From Flavobacteriales bacterium (GTDB lineage Bacteria; Bacteroidota; Bacteroidia; Flavobacteriales_F; PHOS-HE28): a stretch of 64,000 bases of DNA. This document shows positions 56,661-64,000 of this stretch, in pieces. Under the pieces are notes generated by a model. It saw nothing but the letters and a program-made list of their open reading frames with translations, made no database searches and had not been told where the DNA came from. Numbering within the stretch: the stretch's first letter is position 1; the number at the start of each line of letters is the position of its first letter. The position numbers and the translations under genes are program-made. The stretch lies in assembly GCA_016702645.1 (NCBI GenBank), contig JADJDP010000026.1, positions 1 to 64,000 of the forward strand. The letters run 5' to 3'.

Positions 56661-56980
56661 GCAACCGGCTGGACCAATTGCGTGCGCTCCTCGCCGATGA
56701 ACCACGCGACACCTTTCTGCGCTATGCCATCGCCTTGGAGTTGAAGCGGCTCGAACGCACGGATGAAGCGCTCGCCGATCTTGAAGCGCTCGTACGCGAT
56801 GAACCGAAGCACATTGCCACGTACTACCAGTTGGCCACAATGCTCACAGATGCTGGGCGAACGAAGGAGGCGATCGAAGCGTGTGAAGCCGGTGCCCTCC
56901 AGTGCATCGTCGTCGGCGATCGAAAAACGCGCGCGGAACTGCTCGGTTTGAAAGAGAGCTTGGAAGAAGAGCAGGCATGA
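56657..56980 (+). CDS. small TPR-repeat protein
   Basis: 107 residues from ATG 56657. Two tetratricopeptide-like helix pairs are seen: ALELKRLERTDEALADLEALV and YQLATMLTDAGRTKEAIEACE, with a C-terminal coiled tail (LLGLKESLEEEQA). No signal peptide, so cytoplasmic. Overlaps both neighbours by ATGA. Likely a protein-interaction accessory; its place between an iron transporter and a YdcF-like gene gives no firm role. Confidence 0.75.
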   Translation: MSNRLDQLRALLADEPRDTFLRYAIALELKRLERTDEALADLEALVRDEPKHIATYYQLATMLTDAGRTKEAIEACEAGALQCIVVGDRKTRAELLGLKESLEEEQA

Positions 56981-57929
56981 TGGGTCCGCTTTGGAAGAGG
57001 CGTTTTCGTCGAGTTGCATGGGGGTGCTTCGCGTTCTGGCTCTTCATCGTTCTCTTCGCGCATCCGTTCTTCGCTGTTGTCGCCCCAAGTGGAGGCGAGG
57101 TGCTGGTCGTGGAAGGATGGATGCACGACGAAGGCTTGAAAGAAGCGGCCGATCTCTTCAATGAAGGTGGGTACGATCATCTCTACATCACTGGAACGCC
57201 AAGGCCCTTCGCCTACTACCTGCACGATGGTGATACCGTGGTGCTGCGCTTCGCGAAGCCCACGAACGGCACGCTCCTATTGGGAGCTGCGGGACTTCCA
57301 GGTGCCTTGTGGTCGCTCACGATCGATGGCACCGCTTCAATGAGCCGGTCGGTCACGGGCGATCTACAGGACAACACAATTGAACTACACGATGCCCGTG
57401 ACATCCGGATCATCGCGGCCTCCAACGCACCACCACCCAGCGGTGAGCCCGTGCTTTTCCTTGGCAGACTATGGGTCGATGGGAGGAACGCACATCTGCT
57501 CGGAGCGACGATCACCATACACGGCACCAATGGGAACAAGGAACCCGGTCGGCCAACGTTCGCGCATGAAGCGTACTTCATCCTCCAAGGGAAAGGTGTT
57601 CCCGCGGACCGCATGACCGTTGTACCTACCTGGGTCGTGGACAAGAGCCGCACATTGAGCACCGCGCGCGATCTGATCGCATTGGCCAACACGCAGGGCA
57701 TCACGTCGTTCGATATCGCCACGGTAGCGGTACACGCTCGACGGACCCGCAACATGTACCGCAAGGCCAAGGGCAGCCCGGATGGTGTGGGATCATTGCC
57801 CTGCACGACCCCTGGTGCCAACGATGGACCTGGTGGATGAACTACTACGGTTGGTTCCAAGTGGGTAAGGAATTGGTGGCGTGGCCCGCACCCTGGCTGT
57901 TCGACAACCCCGACCCGGAGGCTGAATGA
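56977..57929 (+). CDS. YdcF/DUF218-like membrane protein with inserted beta domain, one frame break
   Basis: The frame from ATG 56977 has one membrane helix (CFAFWLFIVLFAHPFFAVV) and a DUF218 start (SGGEVLVVEGWMHDEGLKEAADL, DHLYITG). Residues about 70-190 then leave the DUF218 pattern: a beta-rich stretch with FAYYLHDGDTVVLRFAK and DARDIRIIAA, resembling a carbohydrate-binding insert. The DUF218 part resumes at AYFILQGKGVPADRMTVV. The frame breaks at the G run 57789-57791; one added base gives VGIIALHDPWCQRWTWW and ends at 57929, about 317 residues. DUF218 proteins (ElyC/SanA/YdcF) act in envelope polymer metabolism. Confidence 0.75.
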
Positions 57930-57972
57930 GCTCAGAGGGTCGCGCCTGAACGAAGCGTTTATCTTGGTGGGC

Positions 57973-58506
57973 ATGAACGGAGAAGGCAGGCCCGCACCCA
58001 TCGAGTTGACACCCTACTACCAGACGTACGTGGATCGTTGTTCCGGCGAGAACCTCTTCGGTGCGCTGCTCGATTCGTTGAACAAGACCAAGGAATTGGC
58101 CAAGCGGATCCCGGAAGACCTGGGAGAACACCGCTATGCCCCGGACAAGTGGAGCGTGAAGGATGTGGTGCAGCACATGATCGATACGGAACGGATCTTC
58201 GCCTACCGTGCTCTCCGCTTCGCGCGCAACGACCGCACGGAGCTTCCCGGTTTCGAAGAGAACGACTACGCCTTGCACACCAATACCAAGGCACGCCGGA
58301 TCCAGGACCTCTTCTTCGAAGCAGAGATCGTACGTGGATCGAGCATTCTGCTTTTCCAGGGCTTCAGCGAGGAAATGTTCTTGCGTCAAGGAACGGCCAA
58401 CGGAAATCCGTTCAGTGTGCGCGCGCTCGGGTGGATCATCGCCGGGCACCATGTTCACCACATCAACGTGATCAACGAACGATACCTCTCCCATGCCAAC
58501 GCGTAG
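57973..58506 (+). CDS. DinB/DfsB-family putative metal-dependent protein
   Basis: 177 residues. Four-helix DinB-like fold with the metal-binding histidine candidates His68 in DVVQHMIDTERIF and the late pair in IIAGHHVHHINVINERY. GEHRYAPDKWSVKDVVQHM is the family's helix-one/loop pattern. Family members include thiol-dependent metal enzymes such as bacillithiol transferases; the substrate here is not evident. Overlaps the DUF962 gene by 14 bases. Confidence 0.85.
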   Translation: MNGEGRPAPIELTPYYQTYVDRCSGENLFGALLDSLNKTKELAKRIPEDLGEHRYAPDKWSVKDVVQHMIDTERIFAYRALRFARNDRTELPGFEENDYALHTNTKARRIQDLFFEAEIVRGSSILLFQGFSEEMFLRQGTANGNPFSVRALGWIIAGHHVHHINVINERYLSHANA

Positions 58507-58966
58507 CATCCAGATGTGGTTCGATGAGTATGGCGAGAGCCACCAGAACCGCACGAACAAGATGATCCACTGGATCTGTGTCCCCACGATCTACTTCTGC
58601 GTAGTGGGCCTGCTCGCGAGCATTCCACCGGCCGAACTGCCATGGATCGGCCAGATCCCTTGGGCCAAGATCACCGTAGGTGTTGCTTTAACCTTTTTCT
58701 ACCTGCCCCGATCTCTTACGCTTATGGTCGGCATGGCCATCTGGAGCTACTTCTGCTTGTGGCTGTCCAAATTCCTCATGGCGAACGCGCCCTGGCCGCT
58801 GTGGGCGATCTGCACCACGCTCTTCGTGTTGGCGTGGATCGGCCAGTTCTACGGCCACAAGATCGAAGGCAAGAAACCCAGCTTCCTCAAGGACCTTCAG
58901 TTCCTGATGATCGGCCCGGCGTGGCTGATGGGCTTCATCTACCGGAAGCTCGGCATCCCTTACTGA
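58493..58966 (+). CDS. DUF962 (Mpo1-like) membrane protein
   Basis: 157 residues with four hydrophobic helices. The start SIQMWFDEYGESHQNRTNKMIHWICVPTIYF in pieces matches the Mpo1/YGL010w family signature, including the conserved YGESHQNxxNKxIHxxGxP pattern with the two histidines. In yeast Mpo1 is an iron-dependent dioxygenase of 2-hydroxy fatty acids; in bacteria the role is inferred. Helical ends: QFYGHKIEGKKPSFLKDLQFLMIGPAW. Confidence 0.9.
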   Translation: MPTRSIQMWFDEYGESHQNRTNKMIHWICVPTIYFCVVGLLASIPPAELPWIGQIPWAKITVGVALTFFYLPRSLTLMVGMAIWSYFCLWLSKFLMANAPWPLWAICTTLFVLAWIGQFYGHKIEGKKPSFLKDLQFLMIGPAWLMGFIYRKLGIPY

Positions 58967-60117
58967 GGAGCGGACAGTTCTTCGATCCGGGGCGTGATCA
59001 ACCCGGGACCAAGGTGCTTGAAGTACCGTGGTCGATAACCGCCCGGATGATCGAACACGGCATTGACGGTGATCACCTCGTGCAATTCGGAGAGTACGAC
59101 ATCCGGCTCCAAGAGCGCTTGACCGAAAAGGTCGGCGGTTGCTGAATTACCGATGAACAAGTGCTTCTCCTTGACGGCCTTGAACCCGGCCAGACGATCA
59201 TCCCCGCCGGTGAAGTCCAGTTCCGATGGAACTCCATCGACCTCCGCGATCATGCCCCATACATCTGCTTGCGACCCTTGGGAAACCATGGTTTCCATAT
59301 CAAGCGGGATGTTGCCTATTCCCTTTCGATCGGCAAAGAGGTAGCGCCCCCCTGCACCCTCGATCAGATGCGCCATGTAGCTATTGCCTGCGGGCACATG
59401 CCACTGGCCCTGCCAAGCGCTCCCGAAGAGCACGCTCGGGCGAGTTGTCCGGTTCTCCGCACGTGCAGCCGCCGAATTGTAACGTCCTTCAATGGCGGCA
59501 TACATGCTATCGGCTCGTTCTTCCGCATCCAGTAGAACGCCGAAGAAACGGATCCATTCCGCACGTCCGAGCGGATGCTCTTCCAAGTACTCCGTCACGG
59601 GAATGAACAGCTGGTCCGGTGAGGTTGCACGATGCGTGGCTTGACCGAAGGGATAGTCGAACACGACCTGGACCTCGGCCAGCAGCAACTGCTCACGATC
59701 GATACCATCGGCCGTGGCGATCTCTCGAATCTCGCCCTGTGAAATGCGCTGCTTCGTTGCGACATCCCTGATGCGCTCCAGATCGGTGGCCGCCATCACA
59801 CGATCCGTCCGGTCCAGCGCGGAAATGAACGGCAGATGGGTCGTACTGAGCACCGCAATACGATCGAGGGGCGGCACTGGGATCGCATCGCTTCCATCGC
59901 GGTGCTTCGTCGTACCGGTCAGATGAACCGCGATCGTATCATCCGCCCCCCCGGATCCGAAGACGATGACCTTGCGCTCGTCGCCACGTGCGAAGATGCG
60001 GAAGCACCTTGCGTGGTGGTTGGGCAATTCGGTCCAATCGCTTCGTGCGTGCGTCCCCGGGTCGCCGGTGCATGCCACCAAAAGTGCAAGGCCGATCCAG
60101 GCGCCGAACGACCTCAT
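58960..60117 (-). CDS. ABC transporter substrate-binding lipoprotein, TroA/FecB-like
   Basis: 385 residues. Lipobox ALLVAC (Cys16). The two-lobe chelate-binding fold is suggested by VIVFGSGGADDTIAV, PLDRIAVLSTTHLPFISALD, a central helix, then VTEYLEEHPLGRAEWIRFFGVLL (metal-chelate proteins have this EWIKFFAL pattern) and GGRYLFADRKGIGNIPLD near the end. Likely binds a siderophore, heme or cobalamin. The genes for a permease or ATPase are not beside it. It overlaps the S41-like gene upstream by four bases and converges on DUF962. Confidence 0.85.
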   Translation of the reverse strand: MRSFGAWIGLALLVACTGDPGTHARSDWTELPNHHARCFRIFARGDERKVIVFGSGGADDTIAVHLTGTTKHRDGSDAIPVPPLDRIAVLSTTHLPFISALDRTDRVMAATDLERIRDVATKQRISQGEIREIATADGIDREQLLLAEVQVVFDYPFGQATHRATSPDQLFIPVTEYLEEHPLGRAEWIRFFGVLLDAEERADSMYAAIEGRYNSAAARAENRTTRPSVLFGSAWQGQWHVPAGNSYMAHLIEGAGGRYLFADRKGIGNIPLDMETMVSQGSQADVWGMIAEVDGVPSELDFTGGDDRLAGFKAVKEKHLFIGNSATADLFGQALLEPDVVLSELHEVITVNAVFDHPGGYRPRYFKHLGPGLITPRIEELSAPQ

Positions 60118-61571
60118 TGCAGTTCCTTGATGGTACCCAAGAGCGCCCGCTTCACGGTGTCGCGCCCTTTGGCAATGTCCATCGGCCGCTGTTGGACCGG
60201 ATTGTTGGGCAACTCACCCCGGTCCATCGGCCCCAGGGGCTGCCCCTCCGGTAGATAGCGCACCAACGGGATACGCAGCCGCACACCGCTGTTCGGTGCG
60301 GTCACCGTGAGTTCCCTACCACCGGTGAAACTGTAGGCGTTCGTCCCTGTCTCTTCCCCGATCACGCGCGCACGCGCCTGACGCTTCGCGAGCATGACAA
60401 GGGCCGCCGCTGCATCGCGTGTGCCGCCGTCGCATACCACGTACACCTTGCCATCGAACGAGCGGGGGTCGGGCTCCATGAGCTCCAGCCGATCGTCGTC
60501 CGGGCGCAGATAGGAAGTGCCATTGGCATCGTGGGGCAGGTAGTGTGCATTGACGCTTGCGTAATGCTCGGGCTGCGGATCTATGAAGGTGTAGCCATCC
60601 GGTGGCGAAGCACTGCGCACGGACATGCCCTGCACCACGCGGAACGGTTCCTTCGAAATGGTGGCGAACACCAATTCGGCCATGCCCAGTTCGCGACCTC
60701 CCGCATCACGCAGATCAAGCACCAGGTTGCGGGCCTTCCCGTCCTTGAGTTCCTTGAGCATATCCCCAAGAAAACGTTCCACACTTTGGCCGGAGTTTTC
60801 GATGACATCCTTGTCCAGCGTACGCATGGTGACCCAGAGGGTCGCTGTCTCCGCATCCCACACGGAGCTCCAAGGGAACAACACCTCAGTGACCGGCTTC
60901 CGCGACCGCTCGATCTCCTCGCCGGTGATCGCGAAGAGCGTCTCTTGGGCACCGCCGCCGGTCGGGAGTTCCAAGTCCATCCGGAAGCTGGATGAATAAC
61001 CAAAGGCGCGCAAGAGCAACCAGGGGAAGTCGCGTTCCACGAGCTTCCAGCGAAGGCTTTCGTTCGCCCCGTCGGCACAAACGAACTCCCTCACGCGCTC
61101 GAGGATCCTGGGTGAAGGAATTCCATTGATGGCATTGATGCGGCTGCCCACCGCCAGGCTCCGGAAACCCTTCAACTCCTCGTCCACGAAGAGTTCACCG
61201 TCGATCACGCGCACCCTCAATGGCAGCACGGCCGTAGTGTTCATCAAGCTCCGATAAGTGGGCAGATCGAGCTCGGGGAACAGATTGGCGTCACCGATTC
61301 GCCGGAAAACAGGCAACAACATGGCTTGGAACTCATCCGTTCGGATCGGCACACGGATCGAATCCCGAACCGCATCGAAGAGCCGATCGAGTTCAGCGCG
61401 CGTGGTATAGCGATACGGGTCGGGATGCGCTTGATGCACCAAACCACGCAACACTTCCAGGTCCTCGTGCAATTTCTCGGGGTAGATGGCCGGGCCACCA
61501 AAGCGTGGCTGCGCAAAGGCCCCAAAGCAGAGCGCTGCACAAAGGAATTCAACGAGCAGGAACCTCTTCAT
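60114..61571 (-). CDS. S41-like periplasmic protease family protein without the catalytic serine
   Basis: 485 residues from ATG 61571. Signal peptide (LVEFLCAALCFGAFAQ), an N-terminal helical segment (LHEDLEVLRGLVHQAHPDPYRY), a PDZ-like part (GFRSLAVGSRINAINGIPS) and the S41 core. Here NLVLDLRDAGGRELGMAELV and VYVVCDGGTRDAAAALVML match the family, but the motif that holds the nucleophile serine (GTASAxE) reads GTRDAAAA, with aspartate in its place. VIGEETGTNAYSFTGG and the ending are regular. It is probably a non-proteolytic relative. The stop overlaps the downstream lipoprotein gene by four bases, so they form one operon. Confidence 0.82.
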   Translation of the reverse strand: MKRFLLVEFLCAALCFGAFAQPRFGGPAIYPEKLHEDLEVLRGLVHQAHPDPYRYTTRAELDRLFDAVRDSIRVPIRTDEFQAMLLPVFRRIGDANLFPELDLPTYRSLMNTTAVLPLRVRVIDGELFVDEELKGFRSLAVGSRINAINGIPSPRILERVREFVCADGANESLRWKLVERDFPWLLLRAFGYSSSFRMDLELPTGGGAQETLFAITGEEIERSRKPVTEVLFPWSSVWDAETATLWVTMRTLDKDVIENSGQSVERFLGDMLKELKDGKARNLVLDLRDAGGRELGMAELVFATISKEPFRVVQGMSVRSASPPDGYTFIDPQPEHYASVNAHYLPHDANGTSYLRPDDDRLELMEPDPRSFDGKVYVVCDGGTRDAAAALVMLAKRQARARVIGEETGTNAYSFTGGRELTVTAPNSGVRLRIPLVRYLPEGQPLGPMDRGELPNNPVQQRPMDIAKGRDTVKRALLGTIKELQ

Positions 61572-61654
61572 CGACCGGGCGACGAAACTACTGCCATCCC
61601 ATGGCGGCTTCTCCACCCGAACAGGACCTTACCAACACAGGCGAAAAAGCGAGC

Positions 61655-61680
61655 GGCCCTTCCACGAATGGAAGGGCCGT
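61655..61680 (-). terminator. Rho-independent terminator of pckA
   Basis: Perfect 11-bp stem CGGCCCTTCCA/TGGAAGGGCCG with a CGAA loop. On the minus strand it is followed after a few bases by TTTTT. It lies 19 bp past the pckA stop. Confidence 0.9.
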
Positions 61681-61698
61681 TGTTACTGAGGTGTACTT

Positions 61699-63312
61699 CT
61701 ATGCTTTCACGGCCGTCCTCGGCGCTGCTGCAAGCGTCTCGGCACTGGCTCCGTCCTTGTACTTGGCAAAGTTGTCGTTGAACTGCTTGGCCAGTTTCTC
61801 CGCCGTGGTATCGTAAGCGTTCTTGTCCCTCCACGTACCGCGTGGATCCAGGATCTCCGCAGGCACGTTCGGGCAACTGGTGGGGAAACTCACGCCGAAG
61901 ACCGGGTGTTCCTTGTACTCCACCTTGTCCAGTTCACCGTTCAGGGCAGCGGTGATCATGCTCCGGGTGAAACGCAACTTCATGCGCTCGCCTGTGCCAT
62001 AAGCACCACCGCTCCAGCCGGTGTTCACCAGCCAGATGTGCACATCGTGCTGCTTCATCTTCTCGCCCAGCATATCGGCATACTTGGCCGGGTGCAAGGG
62101 CAGGAACGCTTTTCCAAAGCAGGCAGAGAAAGTGCTCTGCGGCTCGGTCACTCCAGCTTCGGTGCCGGCCACTTTCGCGGTGTAACCGCTGATGAAGTGG
62201 TACATCGCCTGACCCGGGGTCAACTTGCTGATCGGTGGTAACACACCGTAGGCATCACAGGTGAGGAAGAAGATGTTCTTCGGATGTCCACCCACGCTGG
62301 GCTTCGCCACATTGGCGATGTGCTCGATGGGATAGCTCACCCGCGTGTTCTCGGTCTTGCTCTTGTCGGCGAAATCCACCTTGGTGGTGCCTTCCTCGAA
62401 AACGATGTTCTCCAGGATCGCACCGAACTTGATGGCGTCCCAGATCTGGGGCTCCTTCTCCTGGGTGAGGTCGATGCACTTCGCGTAGCAGCCACCTTCG
62501 AAGTTGAAGACGCCCTTATCGCTCCAGCCGTGCTCGTCGTCACCGATCAGGCGACGGTCGGGGTCCGCGCTAAGCGTGGTCTTGCCCGTGCCGCTCAGGC
62601 CGAAGAACACTGCGGTATCACCGTTCGCACCGATGTTGGCGCTACAGTGCATGCTCAACACACCGCGTTCTTGCGGGAGCACGTAGTTCAGCACCGTGAA
62701 GATGCCCTTCTTGATCTCACCGGTGTAGCCCGTGCCGCCGATGAGGATCATCTTGCGCGTGAAGTCGATGGCGGCGAAGTTGTGCTGACGGGTGCCGTCC
62801 TTGGCTGCATCCGCATGGAAGCCTGGAGCGCAGATGATATGCCACTCGGCCTCAAAGCTCTCCAGTTCGGCCAGCGTGGGGCGCAGGAACATGTTGCCAG
62901 CGAACATGGCGCTGTAGGGTAGTTCGGCCACTACGCGGATGTTCATCCGATAGGTGGGGTCCGCACAGGCATAAGCGTCCTTCACATAGACCTCGCGGCC
63001 CATGAGGTAGGCAACCATCTTGTCGTGCAGGCGATCGAACTTTTCGGTGGTCATGGGGATGTTCACATCGCCCCACCAAACGGTGCCTTCGGTCTTGGCA
63101 TCCTTCACGGTGAACTTGTCCTTGGGGCTGCGGCCGGTGAACTCACCGGTGTCGATGGCCAGGGCACCGCTGTCTGCGAAGACACCTTGTCCGTTCACGA
63201 TGGCGTGCTCGACCAGCTCTGCGGGCTCCAGGTTCCAGTAGGCATCGCCCACTTTGGATAATCCGATCTTCGAGAGGTCCGCGTTCTTCGGTTTGTTACC
63301 GAACTCGTTCAT
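61699..63312 (-). CDS. pckA: phosphoenolpyruvate carboxykinase (ATP)
   Basis: 537 residues, full length. The enzyme converts oxaloacetate and ATP to phosphoenolpyruvate, the entry to gluconeogenesis. Substrate arginine in TGRSPKDKF (59-67), kinase-1a P-loop GLSGTGKTTLSADP (238-251), the metal motif GDDEHGW (257-263), and PYRMNIR-type and EIKKG segments are all present. The C-terminal motif TRSMITAALNGELD and QFNDNF match. It starts in the ATGA overlap with the DUF423 stop, so DUF423 and pckA form one transcript; a TACTTTTTGG sequence 38-47 bases before the start (minus strand) resembles a -7 element. Confidence 0.97.
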   Translation of the reverse strand: MNEFGNKPKNADLSKIGLSKVGDAYWNLEPAELVEHAIVNGQGVFADSGALAIDTGEFTGRSPKDKFTVKDAKTEGTVWWGDVNIPMTTEKFDRLHDKMVAYLMGREVYVKDAYACADPTYRMNIRVVAELPYSAMFAGNMFLRPTLAELESFEAEWHIICAPGFHADAAKDGTRQHNFAAIDFTRKMILIGGTGYTGEIKKGIFTVLNYVLPQERGVLSMHCSANIGANGDTAVFFGLSGTGKTTLSADPDRRLIGDDEHGWSDKGVFNFEGGCYAKCIDLTQEKEPQIWDAIKFGAILENIVFEEGTTKVDFADKSKTENTRVSYPIEHIANVAKPSVGGHPKNIFFLTCDAYGVLPPISKLTPGQAMYHFISGYTAKVAGTEAGVTEPQSTFSACFGKAFLPLHPAKYADMLGEKMKQHDVHIWLVNTGWSGGAYGTGERMKLRFTRSMITAALNGELDKVEYKEHPVFGVSFPTSCPNVPAEILDPRGTWRDKNAYDTTAEKLAKQFNDNFAKYKDGASAETLAAAPRTAVKA

Positions 63313-63770
63313 GTTCCTATGGATTGGAATTGGGCGCCAAAAAGTAGGCGGAGGCCGGACGCCGTGACTAAGCGCCGGTCAGTTCCCGTCAAGGCGGTTA
63401 TCAACAGGTGGCCCCAACCAGCTATGAAGAACAGGCCTCCCAGCGGAGTGATCGGACCAATGATGGCCGTTGCTCCTCCAAGGCCGCTCAACTCCCTTGT
63501 GCTCAGTAAGTAGAGCGAGCCACTGAACAGCAATACACCGAGGAAAAAGAACCAGGAAGTGCGCCTCAACGCGCCATCGGAAACGCGGTTCCCCAAGGCC
63601 ACCAGCAGCAGCAAGCCAAGGCCATGATAGAACTGGTACTCCACCCCTGTTTTCCACTGGCCCAAGTGCTCCGGAGACAGCCGTTCCTTCAAAGCATGCG
63701 CGCCAAAAGCGCCGAGCACGACCGCTACCAGGAGGATGCCCGCCCCCCACGCAATGATCCTTCGTTCCAT
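63309..63770 (-). CDS. DUF423 membrane protein
   Basis: 153 residues from the ATG at 63770. Four hydrophobic helices: IIAWGAGILLVAVVLGAFGAHAL, GLGLLLLVALGN, WFFFLGVLLFSGSLYLLS and LGGLFFIAGWGHLL. AFGAHALKERLSPEHLGQWKTGVEYQFYH is the family pattern. Function unknown; members are found across bacteria. The longer frame upstream (to 63977) is the end of the preceding secreted-protein gene in the same frame. Confidence 0.92.
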   Translation of the reverse strand: MERRIIAWGAGILLVAVVLGAFGAHALKERLSPEHLGQWKTGVEYQFYHGLGLLLLVALGNRVSDGALRRTSWFFFLGVLLFSGSLYLLSTRELSGLGGATAIIGPITPLGGLFFIAGWGHLLITALTGTDRRLVTASGLRLLFGAQFQSIGT

Positions 63771-64000
63771 GGAGCAAATGTCCGCATAGAAGGTCAAAGC
63801 TTCTGGTTTCGCCGGAGGCATGCCCTTGTCTTCGGCGCGGCACCCCTCTCGCTGCACCACAACCCGGAGGTGGCCCGCTGTACTCCAAGTCAACCGGCAC
63901 TGGTACAAGCCTGCCGCTTCGCCTTGCAACTCCACCCGGTGTACCTGGCTCCATGCAGGCAACCGCTCACGTAGCACTAGGCGCCCGCTCAGGTCAAGCA
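63771..64000 (-). CDS. C-terminal fragment of a T9SS cargo gene (partial)
   Basis: The frame coming in from the right edge reads LDLSGRLVLRERLPAW, then GEAAGLYQCRLTWSTAG and LRVVVQRE, which is the last half of a type A sorting domain. No stop follows; the frame runs in phase into DUF423, so the native end is unclear and one base may be missing. Only 70 or so residues are visible. The 3' limit given is the DUF423 start. Confidence 0.55.

Noticed and set aside
1..64000. tRNA, rRNA or riboswitch genes
   Set aside because: No clover-leaf-like arms with the GGTTCGAATCC-type T loop, no rRNA blocks and no recognisable riboswitch core were seen in the intergenic regions; short ncRNAs cannot be excluded by eye.

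Overview
The window is a GC-rich, gene-dense chromosome segment of a Bacteroidota member, most likely a high-GC Flavobacteriales relative. The evidence is in the sequence. At least five secreted proteins carry type IX secretion (T9SS) C-terminal sorting domains, and one has a gliding-motility (type B) C-terminus. There is a fused-type E1 2-oxoacid dehydrogenase, a sigma-70/ECF factor next to a 57-residue protein of the kind I recall near this gene in Bacteroidota, a LtaS-like sulfatase-fold enzyme, and a DUF6702 protein. I saw no rRNA, no tRNA, no CRISPR array and no prophage.

Layout. 1-3.8 kb: two NarL-type response regulators, each preceded by the same 23-bp sequence, divergent from a TPR sensor kinase. 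3.8-9.4 kb: housekeeping (sucD, an MFS exporter, a type II NADH dehydrogenase, mnmE, a WbqC-like protein). 9.4-19 kb: accessory stretch with T9SS cargo, an alpha/beta hydrolase and the vestige of a second copy, a fatty-acid desaturase, a HicB/HicA pair whose toxin gene has an in-frame stop, an orphan antitoxin-like gene, and a REP-associated transposase-like gene with REP-like palindromes. This lies against the damaged 3' half of an E1 dehydrogenase (19.1-21 kb). 21.3-27.3 kb: one tightly overlapping operon for envelope glycolipid or polymer modification (GT2, methyltransferase, membrane glycosyltransferase, LtaS-like phosphoglycerol transferase, diacylglycerol-kinase-family enzyme, 36-residue ORF). 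28-39 kb: a near-copy of the 9.4-kb T9SS cargo gene, an M1 peptidase, an ankyrin gene flanked by direct repeats, nth, a lipid acyltransferase and desaturase, and an ECF sigma factor. 39-53 kb: uvrA, a 1146-residue T9SS type B protein, an ABC exporter, truA, a deleted metallophosphoesterase, miaA, a membrane protein, a PAS-SpoIIE phosphatase and a membrane redoxin. 53.3-59 kb: a ferric-iron-type ABC operon followed by TPR, YdcF-like, DinB and DUF962 genes. 59-64 kb: a metal/chelate-binding lipoprotein, an S41-like protease lacking its serine, pckA, DUF423 and the end of another T9SS cargo gene.

Data quality matters for every reader. About sixteen genes or gene parts switch reading frame, nearly always at a short homopolymer and nearly always as if one base were missing. 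This looks like consensus error in a long-read assembly rather than mass pseudogene formation, so I give the full span of each gene and mark the break. Separate from this are true-looking lesions: a TGA nonsense codon in hicA, large internal deletions in the E1 dehydrogenase and the metallophosphoesterase, and lost catalytic residues in the RAYT-like and S41-like proteins.
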